A stretch of 64,000 nt of DNA from Parus major. Taxonomy: Eukaryota > Chordata > Aves > Passeriformes > Paridae. The stretch is taken from the NCBI RefSeq assembly GCF_001522545.3, contig NC_031774.1, positions 19,124,749 through 19,188,748 on the forward strand. Direction: 5' to 3'. Both the position numbers and the translations under genes were made by a program. Below, piece by piece: positions 1 to 13,700 of the stretch; the first letter of the stretch is position 1; each line of letters opens with the position of its first letter. The notes under the pieces are model-generated. The model saw nothing but the letters and a program-made list of their open reading frames with translations. It did no database searches and was not told the origin of the DNA.

Positions 1-890
1 GAACATGAACTCTTGAAGTTCATGTTCCAATTTCTGACAGCTTCCATGAATAACTTAGTCAGGAGCAGTTTGTCTCAGCAAAGTTTCTATGAGGATGTGC
101 TGTTAATAAAATATGAAGCAAACCCCAGTTTTGCAATGCCTCAGACTTCAGACAGTGATAGCATTTCTGTTTCCAACACCCCTTTAGAAGCAAATTTCAG
201 CCCTCTGCTTTGGGTGGAAGGAGAGACTGGCCTGCCAAGATTTGGAGTAAAAATTAAGATACTGCTGAAACACCATCATACTTTTAAAAATAGTGAGAGG
301 TGGTTCATAGAAGAAGCTTTTGGTAGAGAAATTTTTAGTAAAATAAGTAGAAACAAAAAATATTATTTTGCAGTTTTCCACCTATGTGGAATTGAGTATA
401 ATGTAATAATTTTTTCCTATTAAAATAATTGCAACTGAATGAAAATCAAGCAATTCTGCCTGTGTTACTTGTACTATTGCAAAATGTCTGTCAGATCATC
501 CAAGATTTGTATAAGAAAGATGGATCACCTGGAACCCAAGCTCCATCACCTGTGCAGATTTCAGCATGGATGCTCTGACAGTGGCATATACTTAGGGAAG
601 GATATTCTGTTAGTCCCTGGCCTGAAAAATGCCTGGCATTTTCTACCTGTCAGAATCCCCTGCACAAGAAATGGACATGTTAAATCATGTTTGTGTACAA
701 AAAATTTATTTTTATAGAATGAAAGAAGGGAAGGGGAGAGGGAATGTGAATGAACAGCATGGCTTATGTATGAGGAAGGCATTGAGAATGACAGCAGCTA
801 AATGCATGTTCAGGAAAGTTACTATTTTTTGCTGTAAAGCATCAGCTCTGCAGCAGAGATGGATGTGAACAGAAAGTGCATGGATTTCCT

Positions 891-904
891 ACCCACCCAC
901 CCAC
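891..904. repeat. (ACCC)n microsatellite
   Basis: A short run of about three and a half ACCC units is seen directly. It is too short to be more than a minor simple repeat. Confidence 0.8.
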
Positions 905-3900
905 AGACACCAGCATCTTTCCTTCTGGGTCATGTGCTGGGATACAAATCAAATGATGAGAAGCCATTCCAGGATGAAAGATTTCTATCATCTGGGATTT
1001 AGCTGATAGGCTGTAAAGTACCTTTAAATCCATACACATGTGGGTAGGTATCAGGAAAGTTGAACTGGAAAACACTATTAAGAGAGGAGGTAACACAAAG
1101 CCAATGATTTTAGCAGAAACCACATTCATACCATGGACTATGAATTAAAGACAGATGAAAGAAAAATAACAGCAAAAGAAAAAAACATAAACAAATGGAT
1201 CAGATGGGGATAAGGAAATTCACTCCACATTTGAAATGTTGGATGTTTAGATATATGCATTTCATTTGGTATGGATCTCCAGTCCCTACTGAAGGGAGGG
1301 ATGTGAAGCGTTATCTCATGTAAATGTAATTGTACAGCTTTATGGAAGGCAGTGAGCACACAAAATGTCAATTTTTTGACTTGCACTATTTTCTATTTTA
1401 CTAAAAGTGTATGTATCAGATTAATGACTTTGTTTGTCCTTTATTAATACAAGAGAGACAACTTTATTCCCCAGGTTATAATTTTGGTTCAGATTCCACT
1501 GTTGTGAATACATAGATAGATAATTGTGAATATAATAATTTTATATTTAATAAAGATATATTTGTAACTAAAGGTAAAAGCCTTTTTCAGCTATACCTTG
1601 GATAGCATCAGAATAAACTTCATTTCTTGCCTTGATCCAAGCATGTCTGTGCCTTGACTGTATGTCTGAATTGGATGAAAAGGAAGAGCTATCCCTGAAT
1701 GGCTCCTATTGTTTCATCCCTGCACAAAGCTTTTCAGGGCAAATGATAGTCCTCTGGTGCTGATGCTACACTTGAAGCATCAGACCATAAGCTACATTTG
1801 ACAGAGCACAGTTTAAAGACTTGAGGTTTACTAAAACCTGATGGGAACATTTGCTGTGATTTGGAGGCAGCTGCTTTTTCTAAGGAGGATTCTTTTTACT
1901 GGGGTTTGTCTCACAAGATTTCATTAGCAGCGAAACAGCCCTGAAAGTAATTTACTGTGCTAGACAACATCACAGTAAACCACAATATGCATTTGTGAGA
2001 GTCAGGCATCCATCTCTGTTCATTATGCTGGCTTTTATTCACAACCCTTTTTATAAACAAGCACTTTCAGCATTTCCCCAAATAACTCTGTAGTCTGCTC
2101 CTGCCCTTCTCTGCTCATACAGACACTCTAACAGGTGGCTAGCTGCCACTTCTGAGGTGCCGTGTTGTGTCATGCCACCTACAGGGAGCCCTAAGAACCC
2201 GAAGAGCCAACATAAGGAAGAGAAGGCGAGGAAGGGAGAACGAAGTGTAACAGCTTTGTAGGACATGTCTCACAGATGACACTGGCTGTGCTCCATTCCT
2301 TGAGCACAGCTGACTCACATGATTTGGTCAGTCTCAGCATTCCTCTCTCAAAAGCTGATATGCATCCAAAGACGCCAGTTATATGGATCTTGAAAATTTT
2401 TAACTGCAATACTCTGGCACATGATACTATCTGAAAGAAAAACTGTACTTGAACCCTCAGATATCCAGGAATTTTGGTGTCTGGTACTTCTATCTGTGCA
2501 CAGCACTGTGCTCTGCAGGCTTGCTCTGTGTGGTGGAGAGGAACCCGTGCCAGCCTAAGCACTGACAACAGCCTGTCAACCACAGCATGGCTTTCTCTGC
2601 GTGTTAATTTGCTCAGCTCCTCCACATAGCCAAACCTAGAACTGCTTGTGAGAATTTGGGTTTCCCGTGCAACATTACAGGTCCTGTCAGCTGGAGAGGC
2701 AGTGCCAAGTGCCAGGCTGTCTGCTCCTCTCAGCTACAGCCTGTTCCCCTCTTTCAGGTGGCACTCAGAGGTGCTGCAGAGATGACAGGAATGCAGTGTT
2801 TGGCTTTGCTTGCTCTGATCACACTGCTCCTTACTGTGTGAGCTGCCTGACCCCTTCACACAGCGCATCGGTGCAAGTTCAGCAGGAAGATGGTAAAGTG
2901 GTGCTTAGAGAATACTCATGGAAATGCAGATTCCTTTTGCTCTATTGTTCACTCTTGATCATGAAATAGCCTACCATTTTTAGTTTTTACATATCCTATT
3001 TTCTCAGAAGATGGCAAAGACTGAGACATATGATACTAATCCCAGAATAAGGATTCTGTTACTGGGGTACTCATATGAGGAGTTTTGCTATTAATCTGGA
3101 GATATTGCATAAGTCTCCACTGGGCTTTGTCGAAACCTTGTCCTCTCTGTCAATTGTGTCAATCTCTGAAGTAAAAGCTTGCTTATCAGAAACCCTAGGG
3201 GAGGAATAAGGAAGCAGGGACATAGAGGCCATTTCTCAGTTCAATGGTTATTAGATGAAAGCAGTTTACAGCCACTGCTGACTGGAATTAGAGTGGCTTT
3301 CCAAAAGACCTAGCATTAAAAGCCTATGCTATCTCATTACAAATTTTGTAAGTCATGCACCCCTAAGAGAGACAATGGATTTGTTTCCCTTGATATAAAG
3401 AGTCTTAGGCAATCAACATAGTTGGAAGAAAAATATGATTTACTGGCTTTTACTTTTATATATGTGTCTTGTTTGAGTGATGCATTTCAACTTCATTTAA
3501 ATTTCATATGGAAATAAAATGCAGAGACCATTGTAGTTTTCTGCTTTTGAAATGCTTCTGCCCTCCTGAGTGTTAAAAAATAGAAGGAAAGAAATCCAGC
3601 ATAGCTGTTCATAACAGCGCAAACTCTTTGTGCTGTAAAATGCCACATGTCATTTCTTTACACAATGAGCTCAAAACTAAGGAATTTATAGGTTAAATTT
3701 GAATAATGGACCAAAATAAGATGACTCCTCTCTGCTAACAGAAACACATTAGTCGTGACCCTTCTTTGGTACAGAAATGGACTCCTTAAAGTAGGGATAA
3801 TTGCAAAAGACTAACCAGAAAGGAAGACAGGTTAAAAAATTACATCTGATTAATGTACTTGAAAAGTAGGTAATAAAATTATGTTCTGCTCGGAGCAATT

Positions 3901-4678
3901 TTGAATAATTGATTTGGTTTATGACTTTGACCAAAATATGCAGAAATGCAACATTCTCTCAATTGCACTATAATTGTTCATCCTACCAAGAGAACAAGAA
4001 AGAGGGAGAATGCCTATTGCATAAAGATTTATAACGAAAATGGATCTATTAGCGAGAGTTTCATTACAAAAATGGCTAATTAAAGAATCTGAATAAGATA
4101 TCTGAAATATCACATCCTCTACAACGCCCATGTAGTGGGCAACAGCTCTGTGTGTTGCATATGAAGCACACATGATACCAGTGACTCTTGTCACCCTTGC
4201 ATACAGAGGTTTTCAGAAGCCTCTGATTTAATTCCCACTGTCCATCATAGGTACAAATAACCTCACTGGAATGCTGGATTCCCTGCCCTGGCTCTCCCAG
4301 AGACTGCTGAGACCCACTGATATGCTTGATTTGTACAGGGTCTTGAACTGGTAGGCTCTGTGTCTGCTTGCAGATTATAATCAGCAAAAGGTTCTTAACT
4401 CTGCAGCTCACTTCTCCTCAAAGTGAAAGACCCTGAAGTTAATTGACAGGCAGAACCAGACAAGGCTGACCCTTGCGTGGGTATGCACAACTAATGCTTT
4501 TTTCTAGGTGTGAATGCTCTCTGCCTCCCTGCTGTGCTCTGCTAGGGCACATAAATCACTTCCCAGGCTCTCCCCATGGCACACTGGATGGGACAGGGAG
4601 CAATCCAGGGAGGATACACACTTCTGTCCACAAATGAAATGATGCAGAACTCTGTAGGCACGGAACTCATCTAAAGAG

Positions 4679-4720
4679 GTCTAATATTAGTGGTCTAACA
4701 TTAGAAGTCTAATAATCTCT
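4679..4720. repeat. Three-unit 14-bp tandem repeat
   Basis: Three consecutive 14-bp units can be read: gtctaatattagtg (4679-4692), gtctaacattagaa (4693-4706) and gtctaataatctct (4707-4720). All share the leading GTCTAA, and the first two share ATTAG. The array is diverged and AT-rich. No function is apparent. Confidence 0.75.
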
Positions 4721-6762
4721 TCACAACTCTGCCTGGTAACAACAAGCAGCAGGGCATGGAGGTGTTGCTGGATTCAAGAGAACACTTTGCTTCTTCCAGT
4801 AAATAGGCAACACAAAAAATCAGAAACAACAACGTGAGTATCTTAGTTCAGTCAACTAATTTAAAAATGTGATTTTGGGGCCAGAAGCAACTCATTAGCT
4901 GCAGCCTAAAGCTTTCCCAGTAAATCTTAGGAACAATTGAATGATTTCATATTACAAAAAGCTTATTATTATAGCTGGATATTTTAAGTTCCAGGAAAAA
5001 CCACTGAACAGTACCTCGCAGCAAAATCTTGTAAGTGATGCACGCACTTCCAATTACATGCTGTCTTGACCATTTCTGCATGTGTTCAGTTGCTTAGCAC
5101 CATCCTGTATGCTCACACTCTCAGTAGGAGAGTTCATAACTCTCAGCAGAAACACATCCCTAATTAGGAAAAAAAAGAGGGTTAGAAAAGTACAGAGAAA
5201 TATTTTTCAGGATATGCTAAAGGTGATAAAATGCTGGGGAATGCCACAATCCCCTGAAGATTACTTGCACGGAAAGAAAGAGATGAACTATTTTCTGTGG
5301 AAGCTGGAAAGTAGGGTCTATTATCAGGGTGTATAATTTACTCTGTATAAACATTTGGGAAGAAGTAGATCTTGGGAAATATTGTACTATACCAGGAGAG
5401 TATTTTCCTTCATTTAATTGAGTGGGAATAAGTAGGTATTTTGGATGCATCATCTTTCATCAGGTGCTTGCCAGGTGCTCATTAAATAACAACTTTATTT
5501 ATCTATTTTCGTTGTCAGGTTAAAAAATTAGTTTCTCTGAAGAAACCTTAAATTAGGGATTATAAACAGATGTGACATAAAGCAATTAGTCCTTTTCCTT
5601 TAAAAATCCCAGTCAGTCTGCACAGGCTTGAAGAATTCTGGAAAGGAAGAGCAGAAAAAAAAGATCTGCATACACATACACATCACTTTTTACTCAGGCA
5701 ATAACTGCCAGCAACTTTGCTGGAATTTTTAAAGTTAAGATTGGAAACAATTAAGTCAGGGGTCAATGGGAAAGAGGTAAGATCTCCAAGCAGGTTACAA
5801 AATTAACCCTTGCCCTGGTTTCAGTAAATTGAATCTAAAGCATCTTTCCCTTACCAGGTACAGATTCTGTAAGATTCTTTGCAAGGAACAAAATGCCTCA
5901 GATAAAATCCTTTGGCTCATCAGTGCTTTGAGCCTAGTCTTGGTTTCAAATAGAACCTCACAAGGATTTGCACTTGTAGGCTGCACCTCTAATCTCCTAG
6001 ATTTAAAATACAGACATTTAAAATGCTAGGTCAGTGTCACTTTGGTGTTTGCAGAGCAAGGGGCATAGGACTTGCCCCAGCACCTCTGTCTCAGCTTTCT
6101 GGGTCCAGAAGAAACCAGATGAGGAAAATTGGATAGCAGCAGCTCTTCCCTGGTGCTTTGTTAATGGTGATGTTTGCTACCATAGGGTATGCAATCATTA
6201 AGGATGCTTAAGATGCCTTCCTATTCAGGCAGGCAATCCTGCTCTCAGCTGGCCAGCTTTCCCCAGGAGCAGAATAAGCATCTTTTACCCCAGCAGAATT
6301 CCTGAAGAAAGCAGGGTGGCTGGGGGCCAGGCAGTCCTCTTGCTCAGTTTTTGGATTGAAAGCTGTAAGTATTTCAAACTCTGTTTGCCACATATTTCAA
6401 ATTTTTTAATGATCCTTTTCAGGTAGAATAAGCAAACCAAAAGGAACTTTTCCTTCAGTATGTACTATTGGACTTACACCTGCTGTCTGTAGGGACAGTG
6501 GCATCCCAAGGTGTCCAGGTGCCTGTATTAAGTTAGTGTATGTCAAGTAAAAGCATACCCATGGAGAAGAGGTTTTTATCCACGTGGTTCTTTAGGCTCT
6601 GATCCAGAAACCCAGGCACTTAATTTTCCATGTGTAATGTCATTTCCATTGACAGTCACAAAACAAGTTGTGTATCTAAATGTGCTGATATGCTTTTCTG
6701 GCTTGCAGTGTACATCAGTCATTGAGCAGCTGTGGCAAACTATTCTGTGAGAGGAAGGCAAT

Positions 6763-6796
6763 GTGGTTGTGTATAGAATGTAGTTGTGTATAGAAT
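6763..6796. repeat. 17-bp tandem duplication
   Basis: The unit gtggttgtgtatagaat (6763-6779) is followed at once by gtagttgtgtatagaat (6780-6796), with one mismatch. It looks like a simple, fairly recent slippage duplication. It lies about 50 bp from the 3' end of the CR1 element that starts at 6842. Confidence 0.85.
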
Positions 6797-6841
6797 GAAC
6801 TGACATTCAGAGTACAAAAAAATTGCCACAAATAGTTCAAT

Positions 6842-7270
6842 TCATAGAATCAGACAACATGGAATCACAGAATCATAGAACAAAGGATCATGGAGTTAAT
6901 AAAGTGGAGAAGACACTTAAGATGATCAAGTCCAACTTTAAACCTACCATTGCAAAAACAAAACAAAATATGCCATGTCTACATGTCCTTTAAATATTTC
7001 TAGGGATGGTGACTCAACTACTTCCCTGAACAGCCTGTTTCATCACCCTTTTGGTGAAGAATTTTCTCTTAATTCAATTTAAACCTGCCCAGCACAAGAA
7101 GAAGCAGTTTCCCCTCATCCTATAACTCTCTTGCCAGTTGGCAAAAGAGACTGACACTCATCTCACTACAACCTCCTTTCCAAGTTGTAGAGTTAGAAGA
7201 TTTCCCCTCAGCTTTTTCTCCAAGCCAAGCAGTCCCAATTCTCTCAGCTGCCCCTCCTAACACTTAGGAT
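6842..7270 (-). mobile_element. CR1 LINE, 5'-truncated 3' end (non-LTR retrotransposon)
   Basis: On the plus strand the element opens with several copies of TCATAGAAT/TCACAGAAT, the reverse complement of the CR1 3'-terminal octamer repeats, so it lies on the minus strand. It continues with typical CR1 3' text such as gggatggtgactcaactact, followed by cagcctgtttcatcaccctt, and later ctctcagctgcccctcct. CR1 is the dominant LINE of bird genomes, and nearly all copies are short 5'-truncated 3' ends, as here. A small A-rich insertion (caaaaacaaaacaaaat) sits near 6953. No open reading frame remains. The right edge is approximate. Confidence 0.93.
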
Positions 7271-8789
7271 GTTTCCTTCTGCACAGTTTCTGTTTGTTTG
7301 CTGTGAGGGAGAAATGTCTCAAACTGTACACAAAGTCTCTTTATCTTGTACCAGAAGGAATCACCCTACCCTGACTTAAGATAAGTGGCACTGTCTTAAG
7401 AATCAGACTGCTCCTGGAGCTATTCAAGAACTATATGAGAATTTTGGAAGCTTGCTTTTAGTTTTGCTATTTTCATTATATCAAACACTGCTAAGCAACC
7501 ACTAGACTTGGGCTGGTGGGCAGAAATGTATTCTTCAGCAAATGGTTAATGGTTGGATTTGTTCAAATAGAATGGATGCAGTTTTGGTGCATGATGTCAG
7601 TTTGATTAAAGACTGTATACCGTTATTCAGGAGTAAGTGGATAACAGTACATATTTTAGTGAAAACTGAGGGTATAAGAAACAGCAGGAGTAGAACATGA
7701 AAATTATAAAAGGAACTGAAGTGGACTGTTTAACAGCTAATTAGAGTCATCAACTGAGCAATTTTAGTTTGCATAACTGGAGGCATTATGCCATTGAACA
7801 AGGATGTGCATGGAATGTTTCATTAGTTTCTGGGAATTTCAATACTGGAAAGTTACTGAGAAATATTTCAAGAGGGAGAACAAAAATCACCAGAGGCCAG
7901 GGATCAATTTAACAGGATATCTAGACAAAAGAAGGAAAAATTCACATGAACAGGTTGGAAAAATATTAGCTGAAATAGAAATATGTTAATAATCTAGCAG
8001 TTAAGAATAAAGAGGCTCAATTAGCTAATTTTAAGTCTAATGGTAAAAGAAAAATTTCCATTTAAACCTATATATGTTCTCTCTCTTTTCAATTCCACTT
8101 GCATCCTCTTACTTTCCCAGTAGTTCTTTAACCTTGGGCAAAATCAGAAGAGTTTTCCTTAATTTGCAGAGCCATAAATGGGCATTGCTGCCACTTGTTT
8201 GAGCTGTACAAATCGTAGTAACACTTTCTTTAATTAATTCCCCTTTGAAGAAGAGTAAGGTTTTAGAAGTAAAACATCTAGATATGATTTAAAAAGTTTC
8301 TACAGATGTAGAATTTACAAATTATAGAGTGTTCTTCCAATGGTCAAATATTACCATTGTAAAATAAACAAAACACTGAAATGGTGAAATTAAATTTTTT
8401 CAGAATCAAGAAATATTGTGCAATCTTTTAATTGTTCTTGAAGCCATTAAGTGTCACCCTTTCTGGACTATGGACTGTTCTTCTGTAGCAAGTCTACCAC
8501 TGACAGAACAAAAGTGATAATCCCATCTCCCAACCTGGTAATAAATCCAAGATTTAGGATATCCTTTTTGGCCATACCATCACAGGGAAGTTTGCCTTTC
8601 TGGTTGACTTCCAGGGGCCTGTCCTGCTCCTTCTAGTGCCATTGCTTTCCAGGTCAGGCTACACTGCTCTGCAGGCATACCTTTATGATTTTCCTTACCC
8701 CATACACTCTACATTTAGGTGTGACCATGTGGAGGAGCTGGGCAGCTTTCAGCTTACCGAGACAGCCACATCTTCCTGTGGTTTTAATG
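7271..8789. other. Unique AT-rich noncoding sequence
   Basis: No repeat family, RNA gene or exon is recognised. The short open frames at 7804-7989 and 8451-8636 (+) have no recognisable content. The last 100-150 bp may belong to the CR1 element that follows, whose 5' truncation point is uncertain. Confidence 0.55.
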
Positions 8790-9318
8790 GTTGTCCTGCT
8801 CTGCTCTGAGGTGCTGTGGCCTCACCTCAAGATCTGTGTGCAGTTTTGGTCTCCACAATGACCTGTTGAGCTGTTAGAGTGTCCAAAGGAGGGCAACAAA
8901 GGTGGGAAAGGGCCTTGAGGGGAAGCCTTGTGAGGAACAGCTGAGGTCATTTGGTCTGTTCAGCCTGGAGGAGACCGAGGACAGACCTCACTGCAGTCTG
9001 CAATTTCCTCCTGAGAGGAAGAGGAGGGGCAGGCAGTGATCTCTTCTCTCTTTTCAGGTGGTGATCAGTGACAGGACCTGAGGGAATGGCCTGAAGCAGA
9101 GCTGGGGGAGGTTTATGTTGGATATTAGAAAAAGGTTCTTCACCCAGAGGGTGGCTGGGCATTGAAACAGACTTCCCAGGGAAGGGGTCACAGCATCAAA
9201 AGCGTTTGAACGAAGCTCTCAGGCACTTGGTGGGATTCTGGTCCTGTGCAGGGCCAGGAGTTGTACTCATTGATCCTTGCGGGTCCCTTCCAGCTCAGGG
9301 TATTCTATGACTCTATGA
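8790..9318 (+). mobile_element. CR1 LINE 3' end, plus strand, about 530 bp
   Basis: CR1 3' text is readable in order: ctcacctcaagatctgtgtg (start region), gtccaaaggagggcaacaaa, ttcagcctggaggagaccga, aaaaggttcttcacccagag, gggtcccttccagctcaggg and finally the octamer-type end attctatgactctatga. The copy is 5'-truncated like most bird CR1s. It is more GC-rich than its flanks and looks less decayed than the copies at 6842 and 17285. It contains only short chance frames, so the ORF2 part is absent. The left border is uncertain by about 50 bp. Confidence 0.94.
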
Positions 9319-9323
9319 AATTC

Positions 9324-9389
9324 TTGTTTCATTTATGCACTTTATTTATTTATTTACTTTCTAATCATTGTTTCATTTATACACTTTAT
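9324..9389. repeat. 44-bp-period imperfect direct repeat next to the CR1 end
   Basis: The block ttgtttcatttatgcacttt begins at 9324 and recurs as ttgtttcatttatacacttt from 9368, one mismatch apart, with a TTTA-rich spacer between. It starts just after the CR1 3' terminus at 9318. It could be a local duplication or related to the LINE insertion; the sequence alone cannot decide. Confidence 0.7.
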
Positions 9390-10699
9390 GATCAGTGGTT
9401 GTCAACTCCTTTGAGGTCATTTCCCACAGTGTTAAACTGCGCACGGGCAAGAAACTACCCTGAGGACCCTGCTAGAAGCTTACCCTTATTTGCAGTTACT
9501 TGGCTAAGGATGTTTTTGGTATGGACAGAGCAAGCTGTGCAGATTTTTGTACCATCTGTATTTCATGTTGTGATGAATAACCAAGCCTCTTTTGTCATTC
9601 TACCTCATTGGTATTTATCCTCCAGTTCCTACTCTTAATTACATGTATGGTATAAGCTCTGCTCTTCCAGGAAGTCTTTTCTGGGAATAAAACAAAATGG
9701 AAGGCATACAACAAAACAAAAGAAAGTCACTATTCACTTGCACAACATGAACCCCTAATTTAACATTTTTTCATGAATGCTAAGCAGGGTTCTGGAAACT
9801 CCTTTCCCAATCCATTGTTCCCTGCATTGTCCTGGGCTGGAAATAATTCATGACAGTTTAGATGAGTTGAGAGTTCTGTTGCTTGTATTTTCAACTATTC
9901 ATCTGGATCTTACAAGTAAAGAGGGGTAAAGTGGGTAAGGCTTCACTTGTAATCTCTGTTGCTGCTGCTTTTCACCAGCAATAAATTAACTTAAGGCAAA
10001 AAACCCAACAGCAGTGTCACTTTAAATACAGAACTTATAACATGCCACCCTTTGGTATTAAATTCTAACCATGTAACAGATTAAAATAATAAAATGACAA
10101 AGAAAAATACACTTTCCACTTTTCAGGCACAAAGAAAGCATTGATCAAACACAATACACACAGCAGAACAGAGAGCAGGGCTCTTTTTAAAAATAAAGAT
10201 TAGCTAAAAACATTTAAAAGGCTTTAAACACAAAAAGCCCCTACAGGGTTGGCTCTCTGAATAATGATTCAAAATGTTATCACAAAAGAATATGATTTAT
10301 TATTATGGCTTTTATCAAGATGACTTCTCACATAGCTCTCCAAATGAATTCAACCTTGGGAGCTAATCCTCCTGCTGACAAGTGAGTTTATGCTATTTGG
10401 ACTTCCACATCTTGAGTCTGAATGATGAAGTCTGGATTGAGAAAACAGAGGACAATCCAAACCCTTTTTTGCACCCTGGACAACTCTCTCAATGTCACTG
10501 CATGAGGTGCAAGCCTAACACTTTTAAATAGCTCTTACAAAGTTTTATTACAAGCTGCTTTCAGTCTTTCCCTGAAGGGTTTGGTGCTGCAGTAGGCAGC
10601 AGAGAAATCTGGCTAAATATTGACTCAACAAGAGTTAAGATTTCTGAATAATTAAATTACCTGTATTTTCTCTATCCTTTTTCTCTTTTAATTTTGCAG

Positions 10700-10774
10700 T
10701 TATTAAAATTGATCTATCCATGGAATACTGAAGTATATCAAGATGTACACCTAAAGGCTGCCAGTGCTAATTAA
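10700..10774 (+). other. Speculative terminal-exon-like segment
   Basis: A long pyrimidine-rich tract ending in ttttgcag (to 10699) precedes 25 codons read in the first frame, ending in TAA at 10772-10774. The peptide starts LLKLIYPWNTEVYQDV. It matches nothing I recognise. There is no obvious polyadenylation site just downstream. A 24-codon open frame after a good acceptor is expected by chance several times in a window of this size. Confidence 0.1.
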
Positions 10775-13700
10775 AACCTGATCAGCTTTTAAAGAAATAG
10801 ATCTTCAGTTAGGAACAGCAGGCAAGTGAATGCTTATTTGGAGCTGCAGCTTCTCCTAAATATCAAAGGAAGTTTGTTCCACTAACTGAACCTTGGCTTG
10901 GGTAAAGCAGCCACACTCTAAAATAGTGTCAGGGCTACAGAAAGCACATGGATTAGCAGTGGACAGTTCATACTCACTAGATATGTAGCCAAAATACATT
11001 TGAGGCACCATCAATTAAGGGTTTCCATGTGCAAACATGGGAAAAAAGGATTCAAGTGCATAAAAATGTCAAGGGCATGATCATACATCCTTTTCAGGAG
11101 AAACAAGCCTCCATCTGGCCTGATCCTTTCTACCAATGTGGCCAAGATGAAAATCTTTCAATAAACGTATCTTAACAGGTTTTACAGACATATATTTTGT
11201 TTACCCTTTCTCCTAATTGTCTTCTCTTCCCTTTCTTCTAATTTTAATGCTACAGTTGCCACTGGATCTGAAAAGTGAAAGTTGTGAGAACACGTGTGTA
11301 GAAGTATCCTATGACTTCTGTCCTATTTCAACCCACTGCTGAGTCACAAGTCTGTGACAAATCCTTTAGAGACACAGCTTTCCTCCATAAACCTAACAAT
11401 ATGTTTCACTGTTCTGTGTACATCAGTTACCTCACATCAGTAAAACATCCTTTTTTCCCCCCTGTGTTAATTTGTAAAAATGTTGTTATCAAATGCTGGT
11501 AGAGACAGGAAGAACACACCTAATTTACGGCCTTATGGTCTAGCCTTTCATCATAACCCAACCCTAATGCATAAGGACGCCTACACGTATCAGTGACTAC
11601 CCTGTTTCTTCTTTCTGGAATGAAGCTGTATGATATTAAGACAAAATACTGTCATTTTCTCTCTTGATATATAATTCTCAGTGTTCCCAGCTATGTCCAG
11701 CCTTCTGATCAATTGGACTCACATTTTTCAGTGTCCCTTTCCTTCCAAACTGCACACCTTTTGTGGGCCTTCAGTCACTGCAGGGTATAGCAGGAATACT
11801 GGTCCCATTTAAGATATGTTTAATCTTCCTGGCTGTGAAGAAACAAGACTTCTGAATCCAGAAGCAAATGAATTCTGAATTCTATAAGCAAATGAAATAG
11901 GCAGTATTTTTCTGCACAACTTAGGTTTGAGGTGTTGCTGAACCGTTGCAACTGCAGTGTGTGTGCAAACTGCCACACAGCAGGTCTGTTGTGGAGAAAT
12001 CATTAAGAGAATGCTAAGTAGGAGCACAAAGGGAATTTTATTTTATTGATAATATCCTATGTTATTGCAGGCTTTGTGTGACTGATGAATTTACGAATAG
12101 GGAAAACATTTCCTCTCACAATGCTGCTGAACTTTGTTCAGCTGAGGATGATGTCATGTGTGCTGCATAATTGCAATGATTCAAAGATGACAATTATAAA
12201 CTAATTTTGAAACCATCCTACCTAACCTGCATCAGAGAGAGTGTATATGAAATAAACCCAGAATAAATGCATGGAAAGCATAATATTGTCTTGTCTTTCA
12301 GGACAATGCACAGCAAAACATACCTGAGCAGACAGAATGGCATAAATGCTGAAAATACACGTTACACATGTGAGGCTGTATTGCCAGAAGTCCCCCATTT
12401 TTGCATTACTCAGCACAGCATTCCCCATTTCACACCACTTCCCTGCAAGTCATTCCTCTTCTTGCAGGTACAGCTCAGCTCTGAGGACAGCAAGCAGGAG
12501 TGAGGCAGGGGCTGAGCTCTGCCTGTCTCCTGGGGCTGCAGTGTCACTCCCTGCCAGTGTGGATAGTGGCCTAGAAACCAAACTTTGGGGACTGCAGAGA
12601 CTTCACATTGCTCCTATTTCAGACAAGCAGTCATGCAGATGTCAAAGTACCTGCATAACTGAGCAGGGAAAGGTTTGAGATTGTGAAGGTCATCGATTCT
12701 CTTTATAAATTGTTACTGTTTGATCTCTGGGAGTGCAAGCTATTCACATATTTTTTTTTACTAGTATTTGCATTCTTGCATTGAGTAAAGGCTGGAGGAA
12801 TATTGATTCAGCTTACAAATCTCATCAGCAAGTAAACAAATGCATTGTTTGTGAAAGGGAATTCACGAGAGGAAAAAGAGTCTGTTTAAAAAAGGATTAG
12901 CCAGGTGTGAGAGACTGGAGAAAATTATTACAGGCTCAAAACAGCTGAATGGTTGGAAGTCACTGCACACCTGGCACAGCAGAAGCAATGAGCCACACCC
13001 CACCCCTGAAGTCCCCAGTCCAGCCCCAGAGTGGGGAGATGACTGGAAGCCCCACTTGGGGAAGGGTGGCCACAGGAGACCAGAGCAGATAAAACCCGTT
13101 GCCCAGTGTTGCATGTGGCTGCACCCCTATTGACTTTGGAATTTATAGCAGCTTAAACCACTCTAGGATCCAAGGCAGTAGCTATATCTTGATTTTCTCT
13201 TATTTTCTGCTCCTTGTTTCCTTTTCTTGAAATGTGGATAAAGTTGTATGGGTAGAGTTTTCCAAGTTGATGCACTGTGAAATGCCTTATTTCGATAGAG
13301 TGTTTTAATTTTTTTACAAATTCCTTTCTAAAGTTTCCCAGTAAAGCTTATTTTTCAGCCTCCTGAGAATATTGTTGCATTTCTCCTGTGCACCCACCTC
13401 AAGACAAAGTAGTACCTCAAGCCCCTTTTGAATAAACTTGCTGAGCGAGGACCAGGGCTCAACACCAGGCCATCATGGTGCTTTTCTTTTGGGTCAGAAC
13501 TAACATTTCTGATCTGTCAATGCAGCAAGCTCATTCCTTCTGGTGATTTCCAGAAATGTTGCAAGCTTCCCTTGCCATTATCAGCCACAGGGGATGATTT
13601 CTGTGTGGAAACAGAGCTCGAGCTGCTGGGGATGTGTGGAGGAGGGGTGGAGGATGGAGAAGCTGTGGGGGAACCCAGCTTGCTCCTCTGCAGCAGTATT

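Larger units (their letters stand above)
1..6841. other. Unique AT-rich noncoding sequence, no gene recognised
   Basis: I see no recognisable interspersed repeat and no convincing coding exon in this stretch. Open frames such as 13-423 (+) and 2191-2625 (-) are short, have no family resemblance and no splice or promoter context. The segment 2050-2860 is somewhat richer in G+C than its surroundings but shows no CpG island or coding pattern. Small tandem repeats at 891-904, 4679-4720 and 6763-6796 are listed separately. Confidence 0.6.

Noticed and set aside
13..423. 136-codon plus-strand frame near the window start
   Set aside because: AT-rich translation without domain character; overlaps a minus-strand frame and shows no codon bias.
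2191..2625. 144-codon minus-strand frame
   Set aside because: Lies in a slightly GC-richer patch, has no family resemblance and no promoter or splice context.
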